The notes: generated by a model not told the origin, from the letters alone. A stretch of 31,256 nucleotides of DNA from an uncultured Clostridia bacterium (GCA_934281515.1 CAKQXG010000009.1:1-31256); one strand, 5' to 3'; positions 16,222-23,934 are shown, numbered from the stretch's first letter. Numbers and translations are program-made.

Positions 16222-17125
16222 ACAATCGGTAGCTTTGTTTGCACATACTCATCCCGACGGTGATACCGTCGGCGCATGCATTGCACTTTGTCTTGCTTTG
16301 CGGAGCATGGGCAAAACTTGCCGTGTGTTTTGCGACAGTCCATTAGGCAGTTCCTTTGCCAAGTTTGGCGAAACTGCCCTTATCGAACGACAATTTGACG
16401 GCGACTACGATTTGTTGGTGGCAGTGGACTGCGGAGACATCTTCCGCACGGGTGAATTTGCAGGTGTGTACAGCAAGTTTGAGCAAACTTTGACGCTCGA
16501 CCATCACTGCGGCGAGTACTACTCCCGTTACAACTGCCTGTACGACTACTCCAGTACCTGCCAGATAGTATACGAGGTTTTGCAAGAGGCAAATGTCGAC
16601 ATCGACAGTACGATTGCAACCTACCTGTATATGGGGTTGTGTACCGATACGGGCAACTTTATGAATACTAATACCGACAAAGCAAGCTTTGTGATGGCGG
16701 GCGAACTGTTGGATTTGGGTGCGGACATTACCAAGGTGTGCCGCACGTTTTTCCGCGAAAAGACTCTTGTAAAGACAAGACTTATCGGCAGAGCATTGTC
16801 CAAACTGCGTACCTACTACGATCAACAGCTTGTTTTGTTGCACATCACACACAAGGATGTGGAAGAACTCGGTGCGGAACTGTCCGATACGGGCATTCTC
16901 GTCGGTTTTGCGGTTGACGTTGACACTGCAAAGGTTGGCGTTTGCATTACCGAGGCGGAACCCGATGTGTTTAAGGTAAGTATGCGCGGTAAGGAAGTAA
17001 ACGTTCGCCTTGTTTGCGAGGAGTTTGGCGGCGGCGGTCACGATGCGGCGGCAGGTTGCCAAATCGTCGGTCCGCTTGAAGAAGTGATTGACAGGATTGT
17101 CCGCACGGTAGGTTTCTACCTATGA
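16169..17125 (+). CDS. nrnA: DHH/DHHA1 phosphoesterase, NrnA-like (oligoribonuclease/pAp phosphatase)
   Basis: NrnA degrades very short RNA and, in many bacteria, pAp or linear dinucleotides. The 318 residues carry the DHH-domain metal motifs HTHPDGDTVG (residues 26-35), VAVDCGD and LDHHCGEYYS, then GLCTDTGNF. The C-terminal DHHA1 domain has KVSMRGKEVNVRLV and the GGGGHDAAAG signature. The first 53 nt lie inside rbfA, a longer overlap than usual; the ATG at 16169 has a modest GGA-rich site upstream. The stop overlaps the truB start. Position between rbfA and truB is standard for clostridia. Confidence 0.92.
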   Translation: MKYQKTTIIQAAKILTSKQSVALFAHTHPDGDTVGACIALCLALRSMGKTCRVFCDSPLGSSFAKFGETALIERQFDGDYDLLVAVDCGDIFRTGEFAGVYSKFEQTLTLDHHCGEYYSRYNCLYDYSSTCQIVYEVLQEANVDIDSTIATYLYMGLCTDTGNFMNTNTDKASFVMAGELLDLGADITKVCRTFFREKTLVKTRLIGRALSKLRTYYDQQLVLLHITHKDVEELGAELSDTGILVGFAVDVDTAKVGVCITEAEPDVFKVSMRGKEVNVRLVCEEFGGGGHDAAAGCQIVGPLEEVIDRIVRTVGFYL

Positions 17126-17994
17126 ACGGATTTATAAATGTAGTCAAGCCCGTCGGCGCAACGGCAAGCGATGTGGTGGTGTGCGTCAAGCACATTCTGC
17201 ACGAAAAAGCCGGTCATCTGGGAACTTTGGACCCGGGGGCGGCAGGCGTACTGCCCGTTGCCGTGGGGCAGGCAACAAAGTTGTTTGATTTTTTGACAAA
17301 CAAGGTCAAGTACTATCGCGCTTTTTTTACTTTTGGCAAAACTACCGACACGCTTGACAGTTACGGCGTTGTTACAGATACGTGCGACAAGATTCCGACC
17401 ATTAACGAATTAAATGCGGTTCTGCCGCAATTTGTCGGCGAAATCATGCAAATGCCGCCTGTATATTCGGCTATTTCCGTAGGTGGCGTCAGAGCGTACA
17501 AACTTGCTCGTGACGGCAAAACGGTGGAACTGTCTGCACGCCCCGTAACGATATACGAGTACAAACTTTTAAGGGCGGTAGACAATAACACGTTCATTTT
17601 TGACATCAAATGCAGCGGTGGTACATACATACGTTCGCTGATCCGGGATTTGGCGGACAAACTAGGCACAGTAGGCTACATGAGCGGACTTATCCGCCTT
17701 GCCAGCGGCAACTTTGTCGCAAGTGACGGAGTGACCCTGGACGAACTTCGCGAACGCCGCGAAGAGTGCCTGCTCGACATCATGTATCCGCTTGCCGATG
17801 TGCCGTCGGTAGTCTTTGCCGACAAGCTGTACAAGGACATCGACTGCGCTCGCCCCGTTCGCTGTACAGACGTGCCGACAGGATATTTCAAGGTCTATTG
17901 CCGCGGAGTGCTGTTTGGCTTGGGACACAGTACAAACGGATATTTGAAGCTGGACTACTACCTCAAAAACGCCGCCAACAATCCTGTATTGTAA
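17122..17994 (+). CDS. truB: tRNA pseudouridine(55) synthase TruB
   Basis: TruB makes pseudouridine 55 in the T-arm of tRNA. The 290 residues begin GFINVVKPVGATASDVV and include KAGHLGTLDPGAAGVLPV with the catalytic Asp at residue 37. Also present are the family's YYRAFFTFGKTTDTLDSYG, QMPPVYSAISVGGVRAYKLAR and the SGGTYIRSLIRDL motif. The usual KVGHTGTLDPxATG is slightly changed but the catalytic Asp is kept. The start overlaps the nrnA stop (ATGA), so the two are translationally coupled. Confidence 0.96.
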   Translation: MNGFINVVKPVGATASDVVVCVKHILHEKAGHLGTLDPGAAGVLPVAVGQATKLFDFLTNKVKYYRAFFTFGKTTDTLDSYGVVTDTCDKIPTINELNAVLPQFVGEIMQMPPVYSAISVGGVRAYKLARDGKTVELSARPVTIYEYKLLRAVDNNTFIFDIKCSGGTYIRSLIRDLADKLGTVGYMSGLIRLASGNFVASDGVTLDELRERREECLLDIMYPLADVPSVVFADKLYKDIDCARPVRCTDVPTGYFKVYCRGVLFGLGHSTNGYLKLDYYLKNAANNPVL

Positions 17995-18002
17995 ACCGGT
18001 AT

Positions 18003-18022
18003 AGTTGTCGGCAGCGACAACT
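18003..18022 (+). other. Hairpin between truB and ribF
   Basis: AGTTGTCG and CGACAACT form a perfect 8-bp stem with a GCAG loop, 9 nt after the truB stop. Five T follow, but only after an 8-nt gap, so it is a weak terminator or an attenuation/processing hairpin. ribF, which follows, has no visible Shine-Dalgarno site. Confidence 0.4.
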
Positions 18023-18063
18023 GTAACGAATTTTTACACACGTATTGATTTTTTAGTTGCAAA

Positions 18064-18954
18064 ATGCAAATTGTCAAGTTTGGTCAACAACTTAATACGC
18101 CTGTCGTTTTGTGTCTCGGGTACTTTGAAACAATGCATCTCGGACACAGAGCATTGCTTGCTTGCGCTAAAGATTTTACGCACCGACAGGATTGTAAAAC
18201 GGCATTGTTTACCTTCGATCACAAGGGTGACGAAGAAGTGTATACTGTTGACGAACGCATGCATTTGTATGCCGAGCTAGGCGTCGACTATGTCGTGTAT
18301 GCCGATTTTACACCGTCATTCAAACAAACTTGCGGCAAGGATTTTGTTGCCGATTTGTTTGCTACGATCAATATAAAAGCACTTGTTTGCGGCACCGATT
18401 ACACATTCGGTTGCGACTGTTCGGGCACGTTTGAGTTGACAAGGTTTATCTGTGGCAGATGTCCGTTGTTTGTGGTAAAACCTGTTGTTTCCGATGATTT
18501 GAAGGTCAGCAGCACAACGGTTCGTTCACTTTTGAAACAAGGTGATCTGACAACCGCAAACAAACTGTTGGGACAACCTTATTTTATCGAAGGCACCATT
18601 TGTCACGGCAGGGGCGTTGGCAAAACAATCGGTTTCCCCACGGCAAACATTGCTGTGTCGCCCGACAAGATTTTGCCCCAAGGAGTATTTGGCGGAGTTA
18701 CAAATATCGACGGAACAACCTATCCCGTGATTGTCAACATCGGTGGCAAGCCTACGTTTGACGTAGCCAATCCGACTGTCGAAGTGCATGTGATCGGTTT
18801 CGGCGGCAACCTGTACGAACGTCAATTGACGGTTCGACTGACCGAGTTTTTGCGTGCGACAACAAAGTTTGATACTGTCGACGAACTTGTGCTGCAACTG
18901 CAACGCGACGTAAACAAGGTAAAGGAGATACACAATGATCAGATTCGGTCCTAG
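18064..18954 (+). CDS. ribF: Bifunctional riboflavin kinase/FAD synthetase RibF
   Basis: RibF converts riboflavin to FMN and then to FAD. The 296 residues have the N-terminal adenylyltransferase domain with LGYFETMHLGHRALL (the G-x-F-D-x-x-H-x-G-H nucleotide motif, here with E for D), VCGTDYTFG and STTVRSLL. The C-terminal kinase domain has GRGVGKTIGFPTANI and GVTNIDG. The ATG at 18064 lacks a Shine-Dalgarno site, and an in-frame stop lies just upstream, so no other start is likely. It overlaps the next gene by 20 nt. Confidence 0.94.
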   Translation: MQIVKFGQQLNTPVVLCLGYFETMHLGHRALLACAKDFTHRQDCKTALFTFDHKGDEEVYTVDERMHLYAELGVDYVVYADFTPSFKQTCGKDFVADLFATINIKALVCGTDYTFGCDCSGTFELTRFICGRCPLFVVKPVVSDDLKVSSTTVRSLLKQGDLTTANKLLGQPYFIEGTICHGRGVGKTIGFPTANIAVSPDKILPQGVFGGVTNIDGTTYPVIVNIGGKPTFDVANPTVEVHVIGFGGNLYERQLTVRLTEFLRATTKFDTVDELVLQLQRDVNKVKEIHNDQIRS

Positions 18955-19780
18955 CGGAAACGAACGGCGTTTTGGCGAAGCAGGGCATAAGTCCACCGTC
19001 GAAGCCCCTGCATATGTTGCCGAAATGGGGCTTAATGCCTACGAGTACAGTTTCGGTCGTGGCATAAACATCGGCGACGAGAAGGCGGCAGAGATAGGCA
19101 AAGCCGCGGCAAATCTTGACGTTGCGCTGTCTGTGCATGCACCGTACTACATCAATTTTGCCAATCCCGACGACGCCAAGGCGGAAAACAGTTACAACTA
19201 CGTGCTTAACAGTGCATTGAAGTGTCGTGCATTCGGCGGAAAGCGCGTTGTCTTTCACCCTGCTTCGGTAGGTGCGCTTACAAGAGAAGAGGCGGTCGCA
19301 TTGACGGCTCGTCGTATAGATGAACTTGCCAAGCGTATAGTTGCCGCAGGTTTGGACGACATGTTTTTTTGTCCCGAAACAATGGGCAAAATCAACCAAA
19401 TCGGCGATGTTGCTGAGGTGACGGAGTTTTGCAAGACGGCGGAGTTTTTTATTCCGACGATCGATTTTGGACATATCAACGCCCGCACTCACGGCGGCTT
19501 GCGTACCGAAGAGGACTACGAAGCGATTATCAGACATCTTATCGACAATTTGGGATTTGAAAGAGCGTCGCAAATGCACGTGCACTTTTCCAAAATCGAG
19601 TACGGTAAGGGCGGCGAAGTGCGACATCTCACCTTTGCCGACACGGTATTCGGTCCGGAGTTTTTGCCGCTTGCGCGCGTAATAAAGAAATACGGCTTGT
19701 CGCCCGTCATCATCTGCGAGTCGGACGGCACACAATGCGCCGACGCTTTGGAAATGAAGCGTATTTACGAAAGTTTGTAA
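18935..19780 (+). CDS. Endonuclease IV-like TIM-barrel protein
   Basis: A 281-residue AP-endonuclease-2-type TIM barrel related to Nfo/deoxyribonuclease IV. Metal-ligand regions can be traced: SVHAPYYINFAN, VFHPAS, PETMGK, TIDFGHINA, MHVHFSKIEY, GGEVRHLTF and IICESDG. The classic DRH motif reads VRH here, so one zinc ligand Asp appears replaced. I recall a clostridial subfamily with this divergent pattern, so AP-endonuclease activity is likely but not certain. AAGGAG lies before the ATG, inside the end of ribF. It is the last gene of the rimP-to-ribF string. Confidence 0.82.
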   Translation: MIRFGPSGNERRFGEAGHKSTVEAPAYVAEMGLNAYEYSFGRGINIGDEKAAEIGKAAANLDVALSVHAPYYINFANPDDAKAENSYNYVLNSALKCRAFGGKRVVFHPASVGALTREEAVALTARRIDELAKRIVAAGLDDMFFCPETMGKINQIGDVAEVTEFCKTAEFFIPTIDFGHINARTHGGLRTEEDYEAIIRHLIDNLGFERASQMHVHFSKIEYGKGGEVRHLTFADTVFGPEFLPLARVIKKYGLSPVIICESDGTQCADALEMKRIYESL

Positions 19781-19873
19781 AATATTTGCAAAGGGTTCGT
19801 TTTGCGCACGGGCGTTTAGTCAGTCAATTGTCAATGCAGCGTTGTTTACGTAACGTTTGCAAAGGAGGCTTTT

Positions 19874-20941
19874 ATGAAAAATACAGACAAATTGTTCGGT
19901 TTGTCGGGAGTGGACGCGATTCTCGTCATCAGTGAGAAGAATCGTATGTACTTTACGGGGTTTGCTTCCACGTTTGGATACTTGTTGTTGTTCCCCGACA
20001 ACAAATCGACATTCATCACAGATCCTCGTTACTACGAAATGGCGCAAAGCCTTGTCGCAGACGGCGTGGAAGTCGTGCAAATTGCCAACGGCTTGTCGGC
20101 AAACGACGTGCTTGTCGAAACTCTGCGTGCGCATAACGCCGAAACAGTGGGTTTTGAGGACACCGAATTGACCGTCAAAGAGTATCTCGACCTGGAAAAA
20201 GCGTTGCACGAATTTAAGTTGACTCCCGTCGGCGAACACATCAACACGGTGCGTAGCGTCAAGGACGAAGCCGAGTTGCAGTACATTGCGCGCGCTCAAA
20301 GCATCACGGACGCCGCTTTTGCCGATTTGTTGAAGGTAATCAAGGTTGGCATGACGGAGATCGACGTGCGTGTGGAGTTGGAGTACCTTATGGCAAAGCA
20401 TGGTGCGGAAGGCTTGGCGTTTGACACAATTGTGGCAAGCGGTGTAAACGGTAGTAAACCGCATGCTCATCCGACGGACAAGCAGATCGAAAACGGCGAC
20501 GCGGTGACTATGGACTTCGGCGCACGCTACCACGGATATTGCAGCGACATGACTCGTACAGTGTTTGTGGGCGAGCCGTCTGAAGAAATGCGCAAAATTT
20601 ACAACGTGGTGTTGATGGCGCAAAAGGCAGGTATTGCAAATGCTTACTGCGGTATGACGGGGCGCGAATACGACGCGTTCTGCCGCGAAGTAATCAAGGC
20701 AAACGGCTACGAGCAGTACTTTACGCACAGCACGGGACATAGTCTTGGTATCGACATCCACGAACCGCCCTATGGTTCCATGCGTACAGACAACATTATC
20801 GGCAACAATCAACTTATCACCTGCGAACCGGGCATTTATGTGCCGGGAGTAGGCGGTGTACGTATCGAAGATTTGCTTGTTGTCAAAGAAACAGGCGTTG
20901 TAGATTTGACAACGTCGGAAAAAAATATTATAATACTATAG
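19874..20941 (+). CDS. M24B family Xaa-Pro aminopeptidase/dipeptidase
   Basis: A 355-residue pita-bread metallopeptidase that removes residues before proline. The creatinase N domain (about 1-125) is followed by the catalytic domain with all metal ligands visible: the two Asp of MDFGARYHGYCSDMTRTVFVG, His of HSTGHSLGIDIHE, Glu of CEPGIYV and Glu of GVRIEDLLVV. AAAGGAGG is 6 nt before the ATG. efp begins 25 nt later. The pepP/papA-efp pair is common in Bacillota (yqhT-efp in Bacillus). Confidence 0.94.
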   Translation: MKNTDKLFGLSGVDAILVISEKNRMYFTGFASTFGYLLLFPDNKSTFITDPRYYEMAQSLVADGVEVVQIANGLSANDVLVETLRAHNAETVGFEDTELTVKEYLDLEKALHEFKLTPVGEHINTVRSVKDEAELQYIARAQSITDAAFADLLKVIKVGMTEIDVRVELEYLMAKHGAEGLAFDTIVASGVNGSKPHAHPTDKQIENGDAVTMDFGARYHGYCSDMTRTVFVGEPSEEMRKIYNVVLMAQKAGIANAYCGMTGREYDAFCREVIKANGYEQYFTHSTGHSLGIDIHEPPYGSMRTDNIIGNNQLITCEPGIYVPGVGGVRIEDLLVVKETGVVDLTTSEKNIIIL

Positions 20942-20966
20942 AACTACATTTGGAGGAACTTACAAA

Positions 20967-21527
20967 ATGATTTTAGCAGGCGATTTCAGAAAGGGCGTAA
21001 CGTTTGTTTATAACAACGGCGTGTACGTAATTGTCGACTTCCAACACGTCAAACCCGGCAAGGGCGCCGCATTCGTGCGTACCAAGATCAAGAACGTTAT
21101 GACCGGTGCCGTGCGTGAAGAAACATTCAACCCTTCGGAAAAATTTGAATTGGCACACATTGAGCAAAAGGACATGGAGTATCTGTACGCCGACGGCGAC
21201 ATCTATTACTTTATGGACAGCGAAACTTACGAGCAAGTTCCTCTCAACAAGGACAAGGTCGAGGACGCACTTCAATTCCTCAAGGAGAATATGGTCGCTA
21301 CCATCAAATTCTTCAAGGGTGAAGCGTTTAGCGTAGAGCCGCCCAACTTTGTAGTGCTTGAAGTTGTCAAGTGTGAACCTGCCGTTGCAGGCAACACCGC
21401 AACCAACGCAACCAAGCCCGCAACGCTTGAAACAGGCTACTCGATCATGGTACCCATGTTTGTCAACGAAGGCGACAAGATTCGTATCGACACTCGTACC
21501 GGCGAATACATGGAACGCGCAAAATAG
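20967..21527 (+). CDS. efp: Translation elongation factor P
   Basis: EF-P rescues ribosomes stalled at polyproline. The 186 residues have three OB-like domains. The tip loop is HVKPGKGAAFVR with Lys at residue 32, the position modified in many bacteria. Domain signatures NPSEKFELAHIEQKDMEYLYADGD and the ending GDKIRIDTRTGEYMERAK are textbook. TTTGGAGG precedes the ATG. A strong terminator follows. In Bacillus the next genes are yqhV and spoIIIA; here the Rhs island intervenes. Confidence 0.98.
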   Translation: MILAGDFRKGVTFVYNNGVYVIVDFQHVKPGKGAAFVRTKIKNVMTGAVREETFNPSEKFELAHIEQKDMEYLYADGDIYYFMDSETYEQVPLNKDKVEDALQFLKENMVATIKFFKGEAFSVEPPNFVVLEVVKCEPAVAGNTATNATKPATLETGYSIMVPMFVNEGDKIRIDTRTGEYMERAK

Positions 21528-21561
21528 TAGCGATTTGGTTTTTGACTGAATGGCATACGAC

Positions 21562-21595
21562 AAGGAAACTCGTTTGATCGGGTTTCCTTTTTTTT
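21562..21595 (+). terminator. Intrinsic terminator of efp
   Basis: AAGGAAACTCG pairs with CGGGTTTCCTT (11 bp, one G-T pair) with a 6-nt loop and then eight or more T. A textbook terminator 35 nt after the efp stop. Confidence 0.93.
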
Positions 21596-21869
21596 GTACC
21601 GTTGCTCAGCAATGAAGAAATTGCGATAAAGTGCGAGATTGTTTGAATGATTGTTTGCGGAATGCGTGCGATACGGTCGACTTGTTGCCCCGTCGGTAGA
21701 ACAATGCAAAACAAAGGCGAACAAAATTCAATAAATCATAAAGTAACGATTTTTAGAATCATCAAATCCTTTATCATTTTTAATAAAATATGCTATTGTG
21801 GCATGCGCCATAGAGAATGTCTAGTTTCTCACTGAAAAAAGTCTCTCTAGTTATAAACTGCAATGCAAC
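21596..21869 (+). other. Gene-free boundary region before the Rhs island
   Basis: I see no supported gene here. The sequence turns AT-rich at about 21,720, marking the probable left edge of the inserted island. A small imperfect hairpin (TGGC/GCCA with flanking CTAT/ATAG) near 21,791-21,812 could end transcription of the last immunity gene coming from the right, but lacks a good T tract. Confidence 0.5.
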
Positions 21870-22145
21870 TTATTCATCAATAATTTTCCAGCCAAATCTA
21901 TCTTTAAACTTATGGAAGCAATCCTTGCAAATCCAATATGATTGATTAACTTGGTTATCGTAATAACAATATCCTGCAGTATCATGTTCTTCTTCCATGG
22001 TTTTATCTGTTATGTTTTTCCAACATAAAATACAATGCTCATGATCGTTTTTTTTAACTGACTTGAACGTTACGAGTTGAAAGGCTTTATTGTCCAAAAA
22101 TCCATCGTAAGTTGCTAATTGCCAATATTCATCATTTTTTTTCAT
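21870..22145 (-). CDS. Putative immunity protein with HxHCxxC and CxxC motifs (unit 3)
   Basis: A 91-residue protein. The ATG at 22145 has GGAG 8 nt upstream; an ATG at 22163 is less likely. It contains DHEHCILCWKNI and, about 30 residues on, SYWICKDCFHKF, i.e. two CxxC pairs that could bind one zinc. It lies directly after a bare toxin tail and resembles the immunity candidate at 23935 in motif order, though otherwise diverged. Toxin-immunity neighbours of this kind are usual in polymorphic toxin loci, so immunity is the likely role. I recall many similar HEHC-type small proteins in Bacillota without firm function. Confidence 0.6.
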   Translation of the reverse strand: MKKNDEYWQLATYDGFLDNKAFQLVTFKSVKKNDHEHCILCWKNITDKTMEEEHDTAGYCYYDNQVNQSYWICKDCFHKFKDRFGWKIIDE

Positions 22146-22159
22146 TGATTTTTCTCCAA

Positions 22160-22312
22160 TCATTTTCTTTCAATAAAATTGCGGAAAATTCTCCACGCTA
22201 TTTTCTTGACATTAGTCCAATCCCAATGTGGATCAACGCCAGCAGGATGATTTAAGTCAGGGTGTAAAGAATCGTGGGTTGAAGGATTATACCAAGCGCC
22301 TTTGTCGCCACC
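22160..22312 (-). pseudogene. Bare Rhs toxin tail (unit 3), no core and no start codon
   Basis: On the - strand this encodes 50 residues from GGDKGAWYNP through SLHPDLNHP and VDPHWDW to NFIERK and a TGA stop. It matches the end of the Rhs protein at 24219 for 98 nt (22216-22313 against 24263-24360, five differences by eye) and then diverges on both sides. No Rhs core, start codon or ribosome binding site precedes it. It is therefore a silent remnant or a recombination donor. The SLHPDLxHPxxxxPHWD pattern recalls a polymorphic toxin C-terminal domain (type 37 in my memory, not verified). Confidence 0.7.
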
Positions 22313-22313
22313 T
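22216..22313 (-). repeat. Toxin-tail repeat, copy in unit 3
   Basis: A 98-nt block colinear without gaps with 24263-24360 (offset 2,047), five mismatches by eye. It covers the conserved GGDKGAWYNP...PHWDW coding part only. Confidence 0.85.
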
Positions 22314-22317
22314 AAAA

Positions 22318-22347
22318 TTAGTCCTGCGAAATGATTCGCAGGACTAA
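22318..22347 (-). terminator. Perfect 13-bp inverted repeat after the EF-Tu-like immunity gene
   Basis: TTAGTCCTGCGAA and TTCGCAGGACTAA form a perfect 13-bp stem with a 4-nt loop, starting 3 nt after the stop of the immunity gene. On the - strand TTTTA follows, a short T tract. Probably an intrinsic terminator of unit 2; it also separates it from the bare tail of unit 3. Confidence 0.65.
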
Positions 22348-22350
22348 TAG

Positions 22351-22668
22351 TTATCGTTGAAGAATTAGATCTTGCTTTTTTAATATAGGATTATAAATTT
22401 CTTTAACAACAGCACTGCCAGTGATTAAATTCCCTTCTGTGAAATATAGCACTCGACCTATCCACATGGTATTAGGATATACCTCTGGTGTTAGGAATTG
22501 GATATATGCATCAGCGGTTTCATGATAATTAAGTTTATCTTGATTTATAAGGGTTATTCTTCCCGAGGTGCTATAGTTATCTGTAACTTGAAAAGCAGGG
22601 CTATAGCCGTTACTGAAATAACTCTTACTTTTCCTTAGGTTCTGTACCTTTGCCTTAATGTCAAACAT
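22351..22668 (-). CDS. EF-Tu domain III-like protein, putative immunity protein (unit 2)
   Basis: A 105-residue protein with GAGGAAAGG before its ATG, 9 nt after the stop of the Rhs toxin gene. Its length and order of motifs match the third (beta-barrel) domain of EF-Tu. FDIKAKVQNL resembles FEAKVYxL; FSNGYSPAFQV resembles FFxGYRPQFYF; TSGRITL resembles VTGxIxL; ADAYIQFLTP resembles VxMTVELITP; and FTEGNLITGSAVVKEI resembles IREGGRTVGAGVVxKI. No GTPase domain is present. Its place directly behind a toxin tip makes an immunity role likely; the EF-Tu likeness suggests it could mimic the toxin's target. The resemblance is seen by eye from memory of EF-Tu; the role is inferred. Confidence 0.7.
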   Translation of the reverse strand: MFDIKAKVQNLRKSKSYFSNGYSPAFQVTDNYSTSGRITLINQDKLNYHETADAYIQFLTPEVYPNTMWIGRVLYFTEGNLITGSAVVKEIYNPILKKQDLILQR

Positions 22669-22677
22669 GACCTTTCC

Positions 22678-23706
22678 TCACAGTTTAAAAAATTTCAAGA
22701 ACTTTATTGCTTCATTCAACAGCTCCATTTGTGATTGTTGAACTGTAATTACCCCAGACTTAAAAACAAAGGCATCTGTTGCTGTTTTTGTAAACTGCTC
22801 TAAAACAGAGTTCGGCACTCTTGTTTTTACGATTGTAGTGTAATAGCCTTTGTTTAATGGTAAATTAGCATAATTTTTTACTTCTTTTAAAGATAGACTA
22901 AACTGTTTCCCTTCTAACGCTCCGCTTTTTAGAGAAAATTTTCCCGTGCTTTGTATGGAATTCAACTCGTCAGCACTTACTGCTCTATATATCGCAGTTG
23001 TATTTTTAAAATAGGTTATTGCTCCACCTATTCCACCTATTATAAAGCCAGTAACAGCTCCAATTGCTGTTTGAATTCCAACATTTGTCCAATTTATGTT
23101 TGAAAATCCATTGGAAATTGCTTCAATACCTACACTTACCCCGAAACTAGAAATGGCTCCACCGATTGCTCCAGCTATGGCTCCACCAATAATTGTTCCC
23201 CAAAGTCCGCCTCCTAGAGCTGCGGAAATAGGGGCTGCAATGCCAGCCGTAACTACAGAGAGTGCAACTGCAGCTGCAATAATTACTATCCCCAAAACCC
23301 ACTCCCACCAAGCGGTGCCTTCGGGATCCACTCCCATTACCGGATTATTGCCACAGTAAGCGTACAGATTCAGTCCACCAATGGTTTCGGGGTCAAGGTA
23401 AGAGATGTTGTCGGCATTTACAAAGCGACATGTTTCGGGGTCGTAGTAGCGAGATTGCAAGTAGTACAGATTTATTTCTGTATCGAAGTAGTAACCACGG
23501 TATCTGAACGGGTTAAGCGTTGCAATGCCGTTTGTGTCTTGCAAAATTGCACAGTTACCCCAAGCGTCATAAGCATATTGACCTACAAGAGTTCCGCTCT
23601 CTGTATAGATATGCGTAACATCACCTTGAATGTTCTTACGGAACAGATAAGTGGTGTTGTTGTAACGGAAACCGGCAATGCCGTCTACACCGTACAGGTA
23701 GTACAA
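22678..23706 (-). CDS. Truncated Rhs protein end with ADP-ribosyltransferase-like toxin tip (unit 2)
   Basis: About 342 codons, beginning after an in-frame TGA. The first ~130 residues are Rhs core end: YDAWGNC, NPFRYRGYYFDTE, LYYLQSRYYDPETCRFVNAD, LNLYAYCGNNPVMGVDPEG. A Gly/Ala-rich hydrophobic region follows (about 133-235), as in pre-toxin translocation segments. The last ~105 residues start TTAIYRAVSADELNSIQSTGKF and include EGKQFSLSLKEVKNYA, YYTTIVKTRVP and VQQSQMELLN. These recall ADP-ribosyltransferase folds (Arg in YRxVS, SxS strand, late Glu). There is no Shine-Dalgarno site at the TTG that follows the stop, so it may be silent unless recombined. Toxin class is a moderate-confidence guess. 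Confidence 0.65.
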   Translation of the reverse strand: MYYLYGVDGIAGFRYNNTTYLFRKNIQGDVTHIYTESGTLVGQYAYDAWGNCAILQDTNGIATLNPFRYRGYYFDTEINLYYLQSRYYDPETCRFVNADNISYLDPETIGGLNLYAYCGNNPVMGVDPEGTAWWEWVLGIVIIAAAVALSVVTAGIAAPISAALGGGLWGTIIGGAIAGAIGGAISSFGVSVGIEAISNGFSNINWTNVGIQTAIGAVTGFIIGGIGGAITYFKNTTAIYRAVSADELNSIQSTGKFSLKSGALEGKQFSLSLKEVKNYANLPLNKGYYTTIVKTRVPNSVLEQFTKTATDAFVFKSGVITVQQSQMELLNEAIKFLKFFKL

Positions 23707-23751
23707 TCAAGTGTAGGTACTTTCTGCAACTCGTTGCTCGGCAACAAGGTT
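23334..23751 (-). repeat. Rhs core direct repeat, copy in unit 2
   Basis: A 418-nt block colinear without gaps with 24812-25229 (offset 1,478), about 16 mismatches by eye, so about 96% identical. It encodes the Rhs core from NLVAEQRV to NNPVM. It stops at the start of the DPxG junction, where toxin tips begin to differ. Confidence 0.92.
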
Positions 23752-23778
23752 ACCATTGGTGTCGTAGCTATTGACAAC

Positions 23779-23807
23779 ATTATACCCTGTGGTTGCAGTA
23801 TTGTCAA
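23779..23807 (-). promoter_or_regulatory. Consensus sigma-A promoter inside the Rhs unit 2 start
   Basis: On the - strand TTGACA (23807-23802), a 17-nt spacer and TATAAT (23784-23779), a perfect consensus. It lies within YD-repeat-like coding sequence (DNTATTGYN) and upstream of the shared core block. The same arrangement occurs in unit 1. Confidence 0.65.
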
Positions 23808-23834
23808 CAGTTGTGTTTGATTGTCAGAAGATAT

Positions 23835-23865
23835 GAAAAGCCGCCCGAGGGTATTTCGGACGGCT
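23835..23865 (-). terminator. Terminator-like hairpin between unit 1 immunity gene and unit 2
   Basis: On the - strand AGCCGTCCGA pairs with TCGGGCGGCT (10 bp, one G-T pair) with a 7-nt loop, followed by TTTTC. It lies after the immunity gene ending at 23935 and about 30 nt before the unit 2 promoter. Confidence 0.65.
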
Positions 23866-23934
23866 AGACAAAAGCAACTATGCAAAATATTTACTGCATG
23901 AGGTTTTTCTTTCACTCCAATATTTTAAACAGAA

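Noticed and set aside
19828..19856. TTGTCA-17-TAACGT as promoter of the M24B peptidase gene
   Set aside because: The transcript would start at or within the Shine-Dalgarno site of the gene, leaving no leader.
23685..23915. A 76-codon - strand frame before Rhs unit 2 (contains LGRLFISSDN)
   Set aside because: It crosses the terminator hairpin, has no ribosome binding site and is out of frame with the Rhs core after a few residues; at most a remnant.
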